This document shows positions 15,940 through 24,672 of a stretch of 44,291 nt of DNA, in pieces (positions within the stretch are counted from its first letter, which is position 1; each line of letters starts with the position of its first letter). The position numbers were made by a program, and so were the translations under genes. The notes beneath the pieces were generated by a model. That model made no database searches and was not told the origin of the DNA. It was given only the letters and a program-made list of their open reading frames with translations. The stretch comes from Verrucomicrobiota bacterium (GTDB lineage: Bacteria > Verrucomicrobiota > Verrucomicrobiia > Verrucomicrobiales > DEV007): contig JAJRVS010000027.1 in NCBI GenBank assembly GCA_024277195.1, positions 1 to 44,291 on the forward strand, read 5' to 3'.

Positions 15940-18447
15940 ATGAGAACCTTACCACGTAAAGCCCTGCCGATCGTTATCGGCGTGATCACCGGATTGAGCA
16001 GCCTGCTGTATTCACCGCAATCTTTTGCTCAACTAGATGCTGCCACCAAAAAACTCGGCCAGCTCAAAGAAGCCAGCGGAGTGGATGCAACCGACCTCAC
16101 CCAGGCCGCCGGAGTCGCTGCCCAAGCTGCCAGCCTTGCCTCGAATCTGGAGATCCAAAGTGATGAGACCAGCTTTGATGAGCAAATGGGGATCGCCAAA
16201 GCTAAAGGCAATGTGGAAATCCAATACCGCGGCACCACCATTCAATCTGACCAGGCTGAATTTCACCAAACCACCGGTGACGTTTTTGCCCGCGGCAATG
16301 TGGTTATTTACAAAGACGGCGGATCCTACACCGCTGAAGAAGCGATCTACAACATCAATACCGGCGAAATGACCGCCTCCAGCCTGCGCGGAGCTCTGGT
16401 GCCGATCTATTACGACGCCGGTGACATCGAGATCCCCACCAGTGCGACCGACATGATCGAAATGACCGATTCCTGGTTCACCACCCACGACAATCAAGAT
16501 CCCTCTTTCAAAATGAAAGCCAAACGCATTCGCATCTATCCCGGCGAACGCATCACTTTCAAAAACATGAAATTCTATGCGGGAAATGTCCCCATCATTT
16601 GGCTGCCCTACCTTTCACAACCACTCGATGATGAACTCGGTTACTTTTTTACTCCTGGTTACAACAGCGGTTGGGGCGGTTTCCTGCTGAACCAATACGG
16701 CTTTATGATTGGCGACCACACCCTCGCCCAGGCACAATTCGACTTGCGCAGCAGTCGTGGTGTGGCCGGTGGCATCGAATTCAAATCACAAAGATACCGC
16801 AGCAACCAGAACTTCGGTCGCCTCAAGCTGTATTACGCCAATGACAGCACTCCCAACGTCTCCTTCACCGGCAACGAACGCCGTATTGGTGATACCAGCG
16901 CCGACCGCTACCGTATCAACCTGCAACACCGCGTCTATTTTCCCGGACCCGAAAAAAGCACCCTCTATCTCGACATCGACATCAACAAACTCAGCGACGC
17001 CTTTGTTTACAGCGATTTTTTCCCACGTGAATTCACCGTCGATCCCAAACCCGACAACATCCTCAATCTGGTAAAAACCGATCCGCGCGGCACCTTGTCA
17101 CTCACCGGTCGTTTCCAGTTGAATGATTTTTTTCAAACCGATTCCCGCCTACCCGAGTTGGCACTTGACGTCACTCGTCAGCCAATCTTCGGATCGGGAG
17201 TCTTTTACCAGGGTTACACCACCTTCGGCATCCTCGAAGAAAACCTCGCGACTGACGTCCGCAGTATCAGCGAAACCAGCCGCAAAAACCAAAACAACTT
17301 CTTGCGTATGATTGACGACGGCAAAGCCGAAATCAAAGACGGCAACTTGGTAACCGTCGTCAACGAAGACAAAGGCGAAGAAAGTGTCGTGCTGCAAGAA
17401 GACTTCAACGAAGAAGCTTCACGATCCCTGCTCAACAACCTCGACCAGCTGCTCGATAACCGCAGCTTCACCCGCTTCGACACCTATCATGAAGTGCTCT
17501 ACCCCACCGCCGTCGGCGGCTGGCTCTCCCTGGTGCCTCGTGCCGGTATCGGTTACACCAAATATCTGGACGTGGGTGCCGCCAACATCGGCGATCAAGA
17601 CCGCACCACTCTCCACGCAGGTTTTGACGCCTCATTCAAAGTCTCCAAGGTTTACCCCGAAGCTTTCTCCGAAGCCATGGGTATCGACGAGCTGCGCCAC
17701 ATCACCCAGCCCTACCTCAACTACTCCTTTGTCAGTGCTGATGCCCCAGCTGGTGGCTTTGCCACCCGCATCGACCGCCTGACCCCCACGACGCGCCTGC
17801 GCCCACTGGATCTGCCGCTGTTCACCGCCGTCGACGACATCCAGAACTGGAATATTGCCCGCATCGGCATGATCAACCGCCTGCAGACCAAGCGTAACCA
17901 AGGCACCTTCGGCTGGTTCGAGTTGAACACCTTTTTCGACACTTACCTCGACGATCCAGAGTTCGACCGGGACTTCTCCAACCTGTTCAACAACATCACC
18001 TGGTATCCGTTGCCTTGGTTGACCGCTCGACTCAACTCCCAGATCCCGGTTTTCAATCAAGCCACCGATTTCACTGAAATGGTCAGCAACCTCACCTTCA
18101 TGCCCACCAAAAACTTCCAGTTTTCGCTCGGTAATTATTACCTCAACGACCACCCCTTCTTCCTCGACAGCAACCTTTACACCTTCGGCACCTACACCCG
18201 CCTGGGAGAAAACTGGGGATTCAGCACCAGTCACCGCTTCGAAGCATCTGATAGCACCTTGGAGATCCAGCAATACCAGATCCACCGCGACCTGTCCGCT
18301 TGGACCGCATCCTTTGGTGGTATCATCCGTGACAGCCGCCGCGGCACCGATGAATGGGGGGTTGTGATGAGCTTCACCCTCAAAGCCTTCCCGAAAGTCA
18401 CTCTGCCCATCGACCTGCAACCTGGTTCGTTCGGCGGCGCCAACTGA
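15940..18447 (+). CDS. lptD: LPS-assembly protein LptD (OstA-like)
   Basis: The outer-membrane barrel that inserts LPS into the outer leaflet. The frame opens at 15889, but the ATG at 15940 begins a proper signal peptide (MRTLPRKALPIVIGVITGLS, cleavage near FAQ-LD), giving 835 residues. After a short Ala/Gln-rich helix, residues of about 70-165 form the LptA/OstA-like jelly roll (LEIQSDETSFDEQMGIAKA, then GNVEIQYRGTTIQSDQAEF and GDVFARGNVVIYKDG). The rest is a beta barrel with alternating aromatic strands; WLPYLSQPLDDELGYFFTPG is typical of the barrel entry of LptD. The conserved disulphide cysteines of the E. coli protein are not evident. It lies downstream of lpxA, and ugd follows. Confidence 0.88.
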   Translation: MRTLPRKALPIVIGVITGLSSLLYSPQSFAQLDAATKKLGQLKEASGVDATDLTQAAGVAAQAASLASNLEIQSDETSFDEQMGIAKAKGNVEIQYRGTTIQSDQAEFHQTTGDVFARGNVVIYKDGGSYTAEEAIYNINTGEMTASSLRGALVPIYYDAGDIEIPTSATDMIEMTDSWFTTHDNQDPSFKMKAKRIRIYPGERITFKNMKFYAGNVPIIWLPYLSQPLDDELGYFFTPGYNSGWGGFLLNQYGFMIGDHTLAQAQFDLRSSRGVAGGIEFKSQRYRSNQNFGRLKLYYANDSTPNVSFTGNERRIGDTSADRYRINLQHRVYFPGPEKSTLYLDIDINKLSDAFVYSDFFPREFTVDPKPDNILNLVKTDPRGTLSLTGRFQLNDFFQTDSRLPELALDVTRQPIFGSGVFYQGYTTFGILEENLATDVRSISETSRKNQNNFLRMIDDGKAEIKDGNLVTVVNEDKGEESVVLQEDFNEEASRSLLNNLDQLLDNRSFTRFDTYHEVLYPTAVGGWLSLVPRAGIGYTKYLDVGAANIGDQDRTTLHAGFDASFKVSKVYPEAFSEAMGIDELRHITQPYLNYSFVSADAPAGGFATRIDRLTPTTRLRPLDLPLFTAVDDIQNWNIARIGMINRLQTKRNQGTFGWFELNTFFDTYLDDPEFDRDFSNLFNNITWYPLPWLTARLNSQIPVFNQATDFTEMVSNLTFMPTKNFQFSLGNYYLNDHPFFLDSNLYTFGTYTRLGENWGFSTSHRFEASDSTLEIQQYQIHRDLSAWTASFGGIIRDSRRGTDEWGVVMSFTLKAFPKVTLPIDLQPGSFGGAN

Positions 18448-18452
18448 TCACA

Positions 18453-18473
18453 CGGCAGCATATCCTGCTGCCG
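18453..18473 (+). terminator. Possible terminator hairpin after lptD
   Basis: An 8-bp stem, CGGCAGCA with TGCTGCCG, has the loop TATCC and lies 5 bases after the lptD stop. No clear T run follows (GCATGATTT), so it could act as a weak or Rho-assisted terminator or as a transcript-stabilising hairpin. Confidence 0.5.
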
Positions 18474-18607
18474 CATGATTTGCCTGAGCCTCGGGAGCTT
18501 CAATGCTCCTTCACAAGTGGAGCCACCGCTAATAATGTAATATTACTGGCGTATCGCCAAGCTTGAGTATATTGGCGCGACTTGTTTTTAGCCACACATT
18601 CAATTTT

Positions 18608-19936
18608 ATGAAAATCACTATCATCGGATCCGGTTACGTCGGACTCACCACCGGCGCTTGTTTTGCTGAAGTCGGCCACGAAGTCCTCTGTGTAGACAAC
18701 AACGAAGAGAAAATCGCCCGTCTGTTAAAAGGTGACATCCCCATTTACGAACCGGGTCTCGAAGAAATCGTATTGAAAAACGTCGCTTCAGGTAACTTGA
18801 GATTCACCACCTCCACCGAAGAAGGCGTGCAAAGTGGCGAAGTTGTATTCATCGCCGTGCCAACCCCGCCCAATGAAGATGGCAGCGTCGATCTGCGTTT
18901 CATCGAAAAAGTCGCGCGAGAAATCTCCCCTGCCATCGACAGCTACAAAGTCATCGTTGATAAAAGCACCGTGCCCGTCAACACCGGGGAGAAAGTCGCA
19001 GAGACAATCAAACGCTACGCCCCCGACTCTGACTTCGACGTGGTCAGCAATCCTGAGTTTTTGCGCGAAGGCTGCGCCGTCAGCGACCTGATGAATCCCG
19101 ACCGCATCGTCATCGGAGCCAACAGCGATCGTGCGCTGGCGCTGATGAAAAAAGTTTACGAGCCCTTCATGGCACCCATTCTAGTCACCGACATCAACAG
19201 TGCCGAACTGATCAAACACGCCGCCAACTCTTTCCTCGCGCTTAAGATTTCCTACATCAACGCCGTTTCAGCTGTCTGCGAAGCCACTGGTGCTGACATC
19301 GAGATGGTCGCCGAAGGCATCGGCGCCGACAAACGTATCGGGCGCGCCTTCCTCAACGCCGGCCTCGGATACGGTGGTTCATGTTTCCCCAAGGACATCG
19401 CCGCCTTCATCGCCATCAGCGATCAACTGGGCACCCCCTTTGACCTGCTCAAGGAAGTCGAACGCATCAACGTCACCCAACTCGAACGTTTCATCGACCG
19501 CATCCGCAAAAAACTGTGGGTGCTGCAGGATAAAAAAATCGCCGTGTGGGGACTCGCTTTCAAACCCGATACCGACGACGTGCGCTGTTCGGTCGCCATT
19601 GAACTGGTCGAGAAACTGGTCGCCGAAGGTGCGCAGATCACCGCTTACGATCCGCAGGGAGCGGAAAACGCCAAGAACCTGCCTATCGGTTCAAAAATCA
19701 AAATCGCCGATTCGGCCGAAACCGCAGTCAAAGACGCCGAAGCTCTGATCATTGCCACCGAGTGGCCCGAATTTGCCTCAGCGGATTTTTTTGCCGTGCA
19801 CAAAAGCATGCTGGCTCCGCTCATCTTTGATGGCCGTAATCTGCTCGATCCACGTAAGATGGCTCAACTTGGTTTTGAATACCACGGCATCGGACGCGCC
19901 CCAGTGGAAAACGCCCCTTCGACCGAAAACAGCTGA
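18608..19936 (+). CDS. ugd: UDP-glucose 6-dehydrogenase
   Basis: Oxidises UDP-glucose to UDP-glucuronate with two NAD+, supplying precursors for acidic polysaccharide or LPS core. The 442-residue protein has the NAD-binding motif IIGSGYVGL at 5-13, VPTPPNEDGSVDL near 84-96, the dimer/central-domain lysine in LIKHAANSF (Lys203) and the nucleophile Cys259 in GLGYGGSCFPKD. The C-terminal UDP-binding domain follows (VWGLAFKPDTDDVR). The frame runs 15 codons further upstream, but the Rossmann strand begins at MKITIIGSGYVG, so 18608 is the start. The gap upstream contains the 10-base palindrome GTAATATTAC. Related UDP-sugar dehydrogenases exist, but the motifs fit the UDP-glucose enzyme best. Confidence 0.93.
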   Translation: MKITIIGSGYVGLTTGACFAEVGHEVLCVDNNEEKIARLLKGDIPIYEPGLEEIVLKNVASGNLRFTTSTEEGVQSGEVVFIAVPTPPNEDGSVDLRFIEKVAREISPAIDSYKVIVDKSTVPVNTGEKVAETIKRYAPDSDFDVVSNPEFLREGCAVSDLMNPDRIVIGANSDRALALMKKVYEPFMAPILVTDINSAELIKHAANSFLALKISYINAVSAVCEATGADIEMVAEGIGADKRIGRAFLNAGLGYGGSCFPKDIAAFIAISDQLGTPFDLLKEVERINVTQLERFIDRIRKKLWVLQDKKIAVWGLAFKPDTDDVRCSVAIELVEKLVAEGAQITAYDPQGAENAKNLPIGSKIKIADSAETAVKDAEALIIATEWPEFASADFFAVHKSMLAPLIFDGRNLLDPRKMAQLGFEYHGIGRAPVENAPSTENS

Positions 19937-20029
19937 GCTGCTTTTTCAGTGAAAACAAACCCGCAACCGGGTCAATACCCGACTAGGTATCCCGATTGAC
20001 ATCCGAATAAGCGAGAACCCACCTCTTTC

Positions 20030-21304
20030 ATGGCCGCACCCAAACTCAGAAGCATCGCTTTAAAATGTCTCGAACGCTGGGAAAATGAAACCGTGCATGC
20101 GGATCGCATTCTTTCCGACCTCAGCAAAAAACACCTACTGGAACCCCGCGATCACGCTTTTGTGCAGCAGATTTTTTACGGCATCATCCGCAATCTCACT
20201 CTGCTCGACACTTGCATCGACCATCTGCGCAATCACAAGGGACTCAAACACCGGTTGCGCCTGATCCTGCGCATCGGCCTGTTCCAAGTCCGCCACACCA
20301 ACATCGCCCCTCACGCTGCCATCAACGAAACCGTCGGACTCGCCGACAACCGCCAAACCCGCTCGCTAGTCAACGCCATCCTGCGCAATGCCCAACGCAA
20401 AAAAGACGAACTCGATGAACTCGTCGAATCACTGCCACCGGATGAAGTTTACTCCCAGCCCGCTTTTTTGATCGAACGCTGGACCCAACACTTCGGCCAA
20501 GAAGCCACCACCAAACTCTGCGCCTGGAACAATGAAGCCTCCTGCGTTTATTTGCGCCTCAACTCCCTCAGCAACAATCCGGACGCCCTGCAAAGCATCC
20601 GCGATAGCGAATCCACCCAAGCCGTTGAAGCCGCCCCGGATGATTTTCTGCAACTCAGTGGCCCGGTTCCCCGCGACTGGATCGATCAGGGCCTGATCTA
20701 CATCCAGGATCCCAGCACCAGCCTCTCCTGCCAACTGCTCGACGCTCAAGCCGGACAAAATATCCTCGACGCCTGTGCCGCGCCCGGAGGCAAAACCATA
20801 TTGTTAGCTGCCGCGATGGAAAACAGCGGCCACCTCCTCGCCGCCGACTGCGACGAAAATCGCCTCGAACGCCTGCGCGAAAACCTCAACCGCAGTCATG
20901 TCAAAAATTATCAACTGGCTCAAATCGATTGGTCCAGCCCCGACAAGTCCGCTGCCGACTTCCCCGCCCCCGCCTCTTTCGACAGCATCCTCATCGACGC
21001 CCCCTGCAGCAATACCGGAGTGATCAAGCGACGCATCGACGTGCGCTGGCGCCTGCGCGAAGAAGACTTCCTCAGCATGCAAGCACAGCAACTGGTCATC
21101 GTCAGGAATTGCCTGCCCCTGCTCAAACCCGGTGGCCACCTGGTTTACAGCACCTGCTCCCTAGAGCCTGAAGAGAACCAGCAAGTGGTCGACACCCTGC
21201 TCAAAGAATTTCCCGACTTGCAGCTCGAAGGCTCGCAACAAAGTCAACCTTGGCAAGACGGCTTCGATGGAGCCTTTGCCGCCCGCCTCAAGCTGAACAG
21301 CTAA
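20030..21304 (+). CDS. rsmB: 16S rRNA (cytosine-C5)-methyltransferase RsmB
   Basis: Methylates C967 (E. coli numbering) of 16S rRNA with S-adenosylmethionine. The 424-residue protein has the N-terminal NusB-like RNA-binding domain (1-130), a linker with the N1-type fold, and the class I methyltransferase domain: DACAAPGGKTILLAAAM (248-264) binds SAM, LIDAPCSNTG (Cys326) is the motif IV cysteine and VYSTCSLEPEEN holds the nucleophile Cys376. Domain order and length match RsmB/Sun. The start at 20030 agrees with the family. The usual partner fmt or def is not adjacent. Confidence 0.95.
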   Translation: MAAPKLRSIALKCLERWENETVHADRILSDLSKKHLLEPRDHAFVQQIFYGIIRNLTLLDTCIDHLRNHKGLKHRLRLILRIGLFQVRHTNIAPHAAINETVGLADNRQTRSLVNAILRNAQRKKDELDELVESLPPDEVYSQPAFLIERWTQHFGQEATTKLCAWNNEASCVYLRLNSLSNNPDALQSIRDSESTQAVEAAPDDFLQLSGPVPRDWIDQGLIYIQDPSTSLSCQLLDAQAGQNILDACAAPGGKTILLAAAMENSGHLLAADCDENRLERLRENLNRSHVKNYQLAQIDWSSPDKSAADFPAPASFDSILIDAPCSNTGVIKRRIDVRWRLREEDFLSMQAQQLVIVRNCLPLLKPGGHLVYSTCSLEPEENQQVVDTLLKEFPDLQLEGSQQSQPWQDGFDGAFAARLKLNS

Positions 21305-21325
21305 CGGGTAACGGGTAACGGGTAA
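21302..21325. repeat. Three tandem TAACGGG words
   Basis: Three perfect 7-base copies of TAACGGG begin in the rsmB stop codon itself (TAA) and run on to GTAAATGAAC. The 155-base convergent gap that follows shows no clear factor-independent terminator, only the weak pairing CCACCTT with GAGGTGG at about 21410-21450. Confidence 0.75.
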
Positions 21326-21459
21326 ATGAACTATCCTGAGTAACAGGTTACAAACAGACCGCGCCACAATCATACTGCGCAGCACCATTTAAAGGACGGC
21401 GCAAAAGGCCACCTTCAGCTTAAACCTTGATCTGTGATCAGACCGAGGTGGGTAAAAAT

Positions 21460-21942
21460 TTACTTCACCACTTCTTTTGACTCTACCGGCAAGCCTAGCT
21501 TGACCCAGTCCTCGATACCTCCGTTCAAGCTATTTAAATACTGATAGCCGGCACTTGCCATACGAAGCACCACTTCAATCGCGTAAAAGTTCTCAGTGCT
21601 ACCGTAAGTTAAATAAACCTTCTTGGTATCATAATCAGGGTGCGCAATCAACTGCTCCTGTATGGACTGTTTTTTTAAATCATAAGGGAAAGATACTGCT
21701 CCAGGAAGATGCCCCTTGTCGTAGTCTTCAAGACCTCTCACATCCAACAAAATCGCATCGGGATTGCTCTCTAAAAAATGTTTTATGTGCTCAATATTTA
21801 ATCGAGTCTGCGTCTGCTGGGTAGCTGGATCAAACGGTGGCAAATCCTCCACATCCGCGGCCTTGATAACCTTCGGTCCAGGCGGACGACAGGCTACCAA
21901 CCCCACAGCAATCAACAATAATATCTGACAAATAACTTTCAC
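21460..21942 (-). CDS. Rhodanese-like lipoprotein lacking the active-site cysteine
   Basis: The start is taken as GTG at 21942 because it gives an ideal lipoprotein signal (MKVICQILLLIAVGLVAC, lipobox GLVAC-R). The rest of the 160 residues is a single rhodanese domain: DAILLDVRGLEDYDKGHLPG near residues 62-81, AVSFPY, and the substrate-binding loop region YLTYGSTENFYA, where catalytic rhodaneses have a cysteine after the tyrosine. Here it is glycine, so sulfur transfer is unlikely and a binding or structural role in the envelope is more probable. It is convergent with rsmB and divergent from the Tat-exported TIM-barrel gene. Confidence 0.85.
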   Translation of the reverse strand: MKVICQILLLIAVGLVACRPPGPKVIKAADVEDLPPFDPATQQTQTRLNIEHIKHFLESNPDAILLDVRGLEDYDKGHLPGAVSFPYDLKKQSIQEQLIAHPDYDTKKVYLTYGSTENFYAIEVVLRMASAGYQYLNSLNGGIEDWVKLGLPVESKEVVK

Positions 21943-22091
21943 TGACCAAAGACTAGGCCAGCTCGACGGTGGATCAAGTGCGAGAGGCAATCATCAAGAT
22001 CTGCAACAACTACCTACTTGAATCCGCCTTCCCTCTGCTACAAAAAGGTTCCACTTCCCCAATGCCTGCCATGTGCTAGATTCTCGCCACT

Positions 22092-23027
22092 ATGAAAAAC
22101 CCTGATCGCAGAAACTTCCTCAAAACAGCAGGCCTGACCGCAGCCGGACTCGGCACTATTGGTCTCCAACACGATGCTTTAGCGGCAGTAGAGCCCTTCA
22201 AACGTGCTCCCGGCGGCGCGCGTTTGCGACTGGCACTAGCAGCGTATTCTTTTCGCAATCACTTCACCTGGATGAAGGGTAAAGCTAAAAAAAACAAGAA
22301 TCCGCAGATCACTATGAAAGGGTTTGTCGACTTCTGTGCTGAGCATGACTGCGGCGGTGCGGAGTTAACCAGTTATTTTTTTCCCGGCGATGCCAAGGAG
22401 CAATATTACGCCGACATGCGGGCTTACGCACACCAGCGCGGCGTGGAAATTTGTGGCACGGCGGTAGGTAACAATTTTTCCAATCCCAAGGGCTCGGAGG
22501 AACGTGCCAAACAAATGGAGTATGTGCGTTTGTGGATCGACCGCGCCGCTTTGATGGGAGCTCCCCACATCCGGGTTTTTGCCGGACGCCATCCCAAGGG
22601 GGTGAATGAAAAAGACGCCGAACGTTTTGCCGCTGAAGCGCTCGAAGAAGCTGGTGAATACGCGGGCAAAAAAGGCATCTGCCTCGGCATCGAGAACCAC
22701 GACAGCATCGCCGACTCCGGTCGCTTGCTGCGCATCGTCCGAGCGGTCAAAAGCCCTTGGGTCGGAATCAATTTGGATACCGGTAATTTTCGCACGGACA
22801 ACCCCTACAAGGATATCGCGGAAACTGCAGCTTATGCAGTGAACGTACAACTCAAGGTGGATATGCGCACTCCTAAACCCGGCCCTGCTGATCTCGACCG
22901 CATTGGCAAGATCCTCAAAGACTCAGGATATCAGGGCTATGTGGTGCTGGAGTATGAAAAAGACGACGACCCGTTTGAAAACGTGCCGCCGGTATTGGAT
23001 CGCATGCGCAAATTTTGCGACGCCTGA
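22092..23027 (+). CDS. Tat-exported TIM-barrel sugar isomerase/epimerase-like protein
   Basis: A 311-residue protein with a twin-arginine leader, RRNFLKTAGLTAAGLGTIG, cleaved near LAA-VE. It is an xylose-isomerase-like TIM barrel: GGAELTSYFFPG, HIRVFAGRHPKG, GICLGIENHDSIAD (Glu and His metal ligands near 200), VGINLDTGNFRT (Asp near 228), VNVQLKVDM and YVVLEYEKDDD (Glu near 288). Tat export fits a folded metalloenzyme acting in the periplasm. The DUF1080 genes 0.9 kb downstream suggest a shared role in breakdown of keto-sugar compounds, but this is context only. It ends 14 bases before the GNAT gene. Confidence 0.87.
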   Translation: MKNPDRRNFLKTAGLTAAGLGTIGLQHDALAAVEPFKRAPGGARLRLALAAYSFRNHFTWMKGKAKKNKNPQITMKGFVDFCAEHDCGGAELTSYFFPGDAKEQYYADMRAYAHQRGVEICGTAVGNNFSNPKGSEERAKQMEYVRLWIDRAALMGAPHIRVFAGRHPKGVNEKDAERFAAEALEEAGEYAGKKGICLGIENHDSIADSGRLLRIVRAVKSPWVGINLDTGNFRTDNPYKDIAETAAYAVNVQLKVDMRTPKPGPADLDRIGKILKDSGYQGYVVLEYEKDDDPFENVPPVLDRMRKFCDA

Positions 23028-23041
23028 AACTCAGACGCACC

Positions 23042-23866
23042 ATGAGCATCCGGCTACGAATCATGCAGCAGGCCGACCTGGACTTCGCCAACGAACTTCG
23101 TCAGATCGCCGGATGGAATCAGACTCTCAACGACTGGCGGCGCTTCCTGTCGCTGTCGCCAGACGGCTGTTTCATCGTGGAATGGAACGGCGAGGCTGCG
23201 GGAACCGCGACCACCACTTGTTACGGTCAGGATCTAGCATGGATCGGCATGGTGCTGGTGCACCCTAACTTCCGCCGCCGCGGCTTGGGTCAGGCCCTGC
23301 TCGAACACTGCATCCACCATCTGCGTGAGGTGAAAAAAATCCGCTGCATTAAACTCGATGCCACTCCAGATGGCCAAATGCTTTATGAAAAACTTGGTTT
23401 CAGTGCTGAATGGAGCCTGAAACGCTGGCTAGGCCAAGGCGGTGGTCATGGGGAAAATTCTCCCCATGATGAACTTAACGAACAATCACTGGAACTCGAC
23501 CGCACGGTGTTTGCCGCCGATCGCAGTCAACTGCTGAACTCCCTCCTGCCGGACGGCCTGGCCAGTCGAGTCCTCGATGACGGATCCTACGGCCTGATGC
23601 GTCCCGGCATGGAGGCCACTTATCTTGGAGCTTCCGCTGCCGCCTGCGAAAATTCGGGACTCAGTATTGCCCGCGAATTGATCCACTGCGCCCCGCAAAA
23701 AAACATCTTCTGGGATTTACCCGACGCCAATAAAGCCGCCATCCAACTGGCAGAAAAACTGCAGTTCGAGGCAAAACGTGATTTACTCAGAATGTATCTC
23801 GGCGACAATAGCTCTGCGGGTGATGCTCTCGGCATGTTCGGTCTCGCCGAACCTGGCCTGGGTTAA
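23042..23866 (+). CDS. GNAT N-acetyltransferase with C-terminal YitH/HolE-type domain
   Basis: A 274-residue cytoplasmic protein. Residues 1-130 are a GNAT domain ([40 protein letters not shown] with the acetyl-CoA loop RRRGLG near 82, and [10 protein letters not shown]). Residues 155-270 form a second GNAT-like half as in the YitH/Acetyltransf_18 group, with [12 protein letters not shown] and a closing [14 protein letters not shown]. The acetyl acceptor is unknown. The frame opens 9 codons earlier, but [13 protein letters not shown] is the domain start, with 14 bases separating it from the upstream gene, so the two are probably cotranscribed. Confidence 0.87.
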   Translation: MSIRLRIMQQADLDFANELRQIAGWNQTLNDWRRFLSLSPDGCFIVEWNGEAAGTATTTCYGQDLAWIGMVLVHPNFRRRGLGQALLEHCIHHLREVKKIRCIKLDATPDGQMLYEKLGFSAEWSLKRWLGQGGGHGENSPHDELNEQSLELDRTVFAADRSQLLNSLLPDGLASRVLDDGSYGLMRPGMEATYLGASAAACENSGLSIARELIHCAPQKNIFWDLPDANKAAIQLAEKLQFEAKRDLLRMYLGDNSSAGDALGMFGLAEPGLG

Positions 23867-23925
23867 CCCTCCTCCCCGCAAGCTCTACACTTTTTAAAAT
23901 TCAAAAAATAAGCCCTATCAAAATC

Positions 23926-24639
23926 ATGAAAAGCAAATTACTTACTATCGCTCTCATCCTGCTTAGCATGGCCGGTGCGCAAGCCCAAAATGATAATGGC
24001 TCTAAAAAATGGACCAACCTTTTTGACGGCAAAACCTTGAACGGCTGGAAACAACGCGGAGGAAAAGCCAAATACACTGTGGAAGATGGCGTCATCGTCG
24101 GCACCACTGTGCCGAACACACCTAACTCATTTCTCTCCACAGAAAAAAACTACGCGAACTTCATCCTCGAAGTCGATTTTAAAGTCGATCCGTCGATGAA
24201 CTCTGGCATTCAAATCCGCAGCAATGAATTCAAAGAAGGTGATCAACAGCCCGTCGAAGGGAAAAAAATACCTGCTGGCAGAGTTTATGGTTACCAAGTG
24301 GAGATTGACCCGTCCGAACGTGCCTGGTCGGGTGGTATCTACGATGAAAGCCGACGCGGATGGTTGAACAATCTCGAAAAAAATCCTGCTGCTCGCAAAG
24401 CTTTCAAGCAAAATGAATGGAACCACTACCGAATCGAAGCGATCGGCGGACGCATCCGGACTTGGGTCAACGGTGTCCCCGCTGCAGACCTCAAAGACAA
24501 CATGACGGCATCGGGATTTATCGCACTGCAAGTACATGGCATCGGTAATAAAAAGGGTACTTGGCAAGTAAAATGGCGTAATATTCGTATTCAAGAGAAC
24601 CCCAAAGCCCCCACAAAAAATAAAGCTGCTAAAAAATAA
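23926..24639 (+). CDS. Secreted DUF1080 (3-keto-disaccharide hydrolase family) protein
   Basis: A 237-residue secreted protein. Residues 1-20 are a signal peptide ([18 protein letters not shown]). The rest is a concanavalin-like beta sandwich of the DUF1080 family: [70 protein letters not shown] and [19 protein letters not shown]. The family is large in Verrucomicrobia and Planctomycetes and has been linked to hydrolysis of 3-keto sugars. It is a close tandem paralogue of the next gene's N-terminal half, with most of these motifs shared word for word. A short Lys/Pro tail ends the protein. Confidence 0.9.
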   Translation: MKSKLLTIALILLSMAGAQAQNDNGSKKWTNLFDGKTLNGWKQRGGKAKYTVEDGVIVGTTVPNTPNSFLSTEKNYANFILEVDFKVDPSMNSGIQIRSNEFKEGDQQPVEGKKIPAGRVYGYQVEIDPSERAWSGGIYDESRRGWLNNLEKNPAARKAFKQNEWNHYRIEAIGGRIRTWVNGVPAADLKDNMTASGFIALQVHGIGNKKGTWQVKWRNIRIQENPKAPTKNKAAKK

Positions 24640-24672
24640 CTCTCAAATCGACTAACCCTAATCTACAACGAG

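Noticed and set aside
21410-21450. Terminator between rsmB and the rhodanese gene
   Set aside because: The possible stem CCACCTT/GAGGTGG is long-looped and imperfect, with no T run in either direction.
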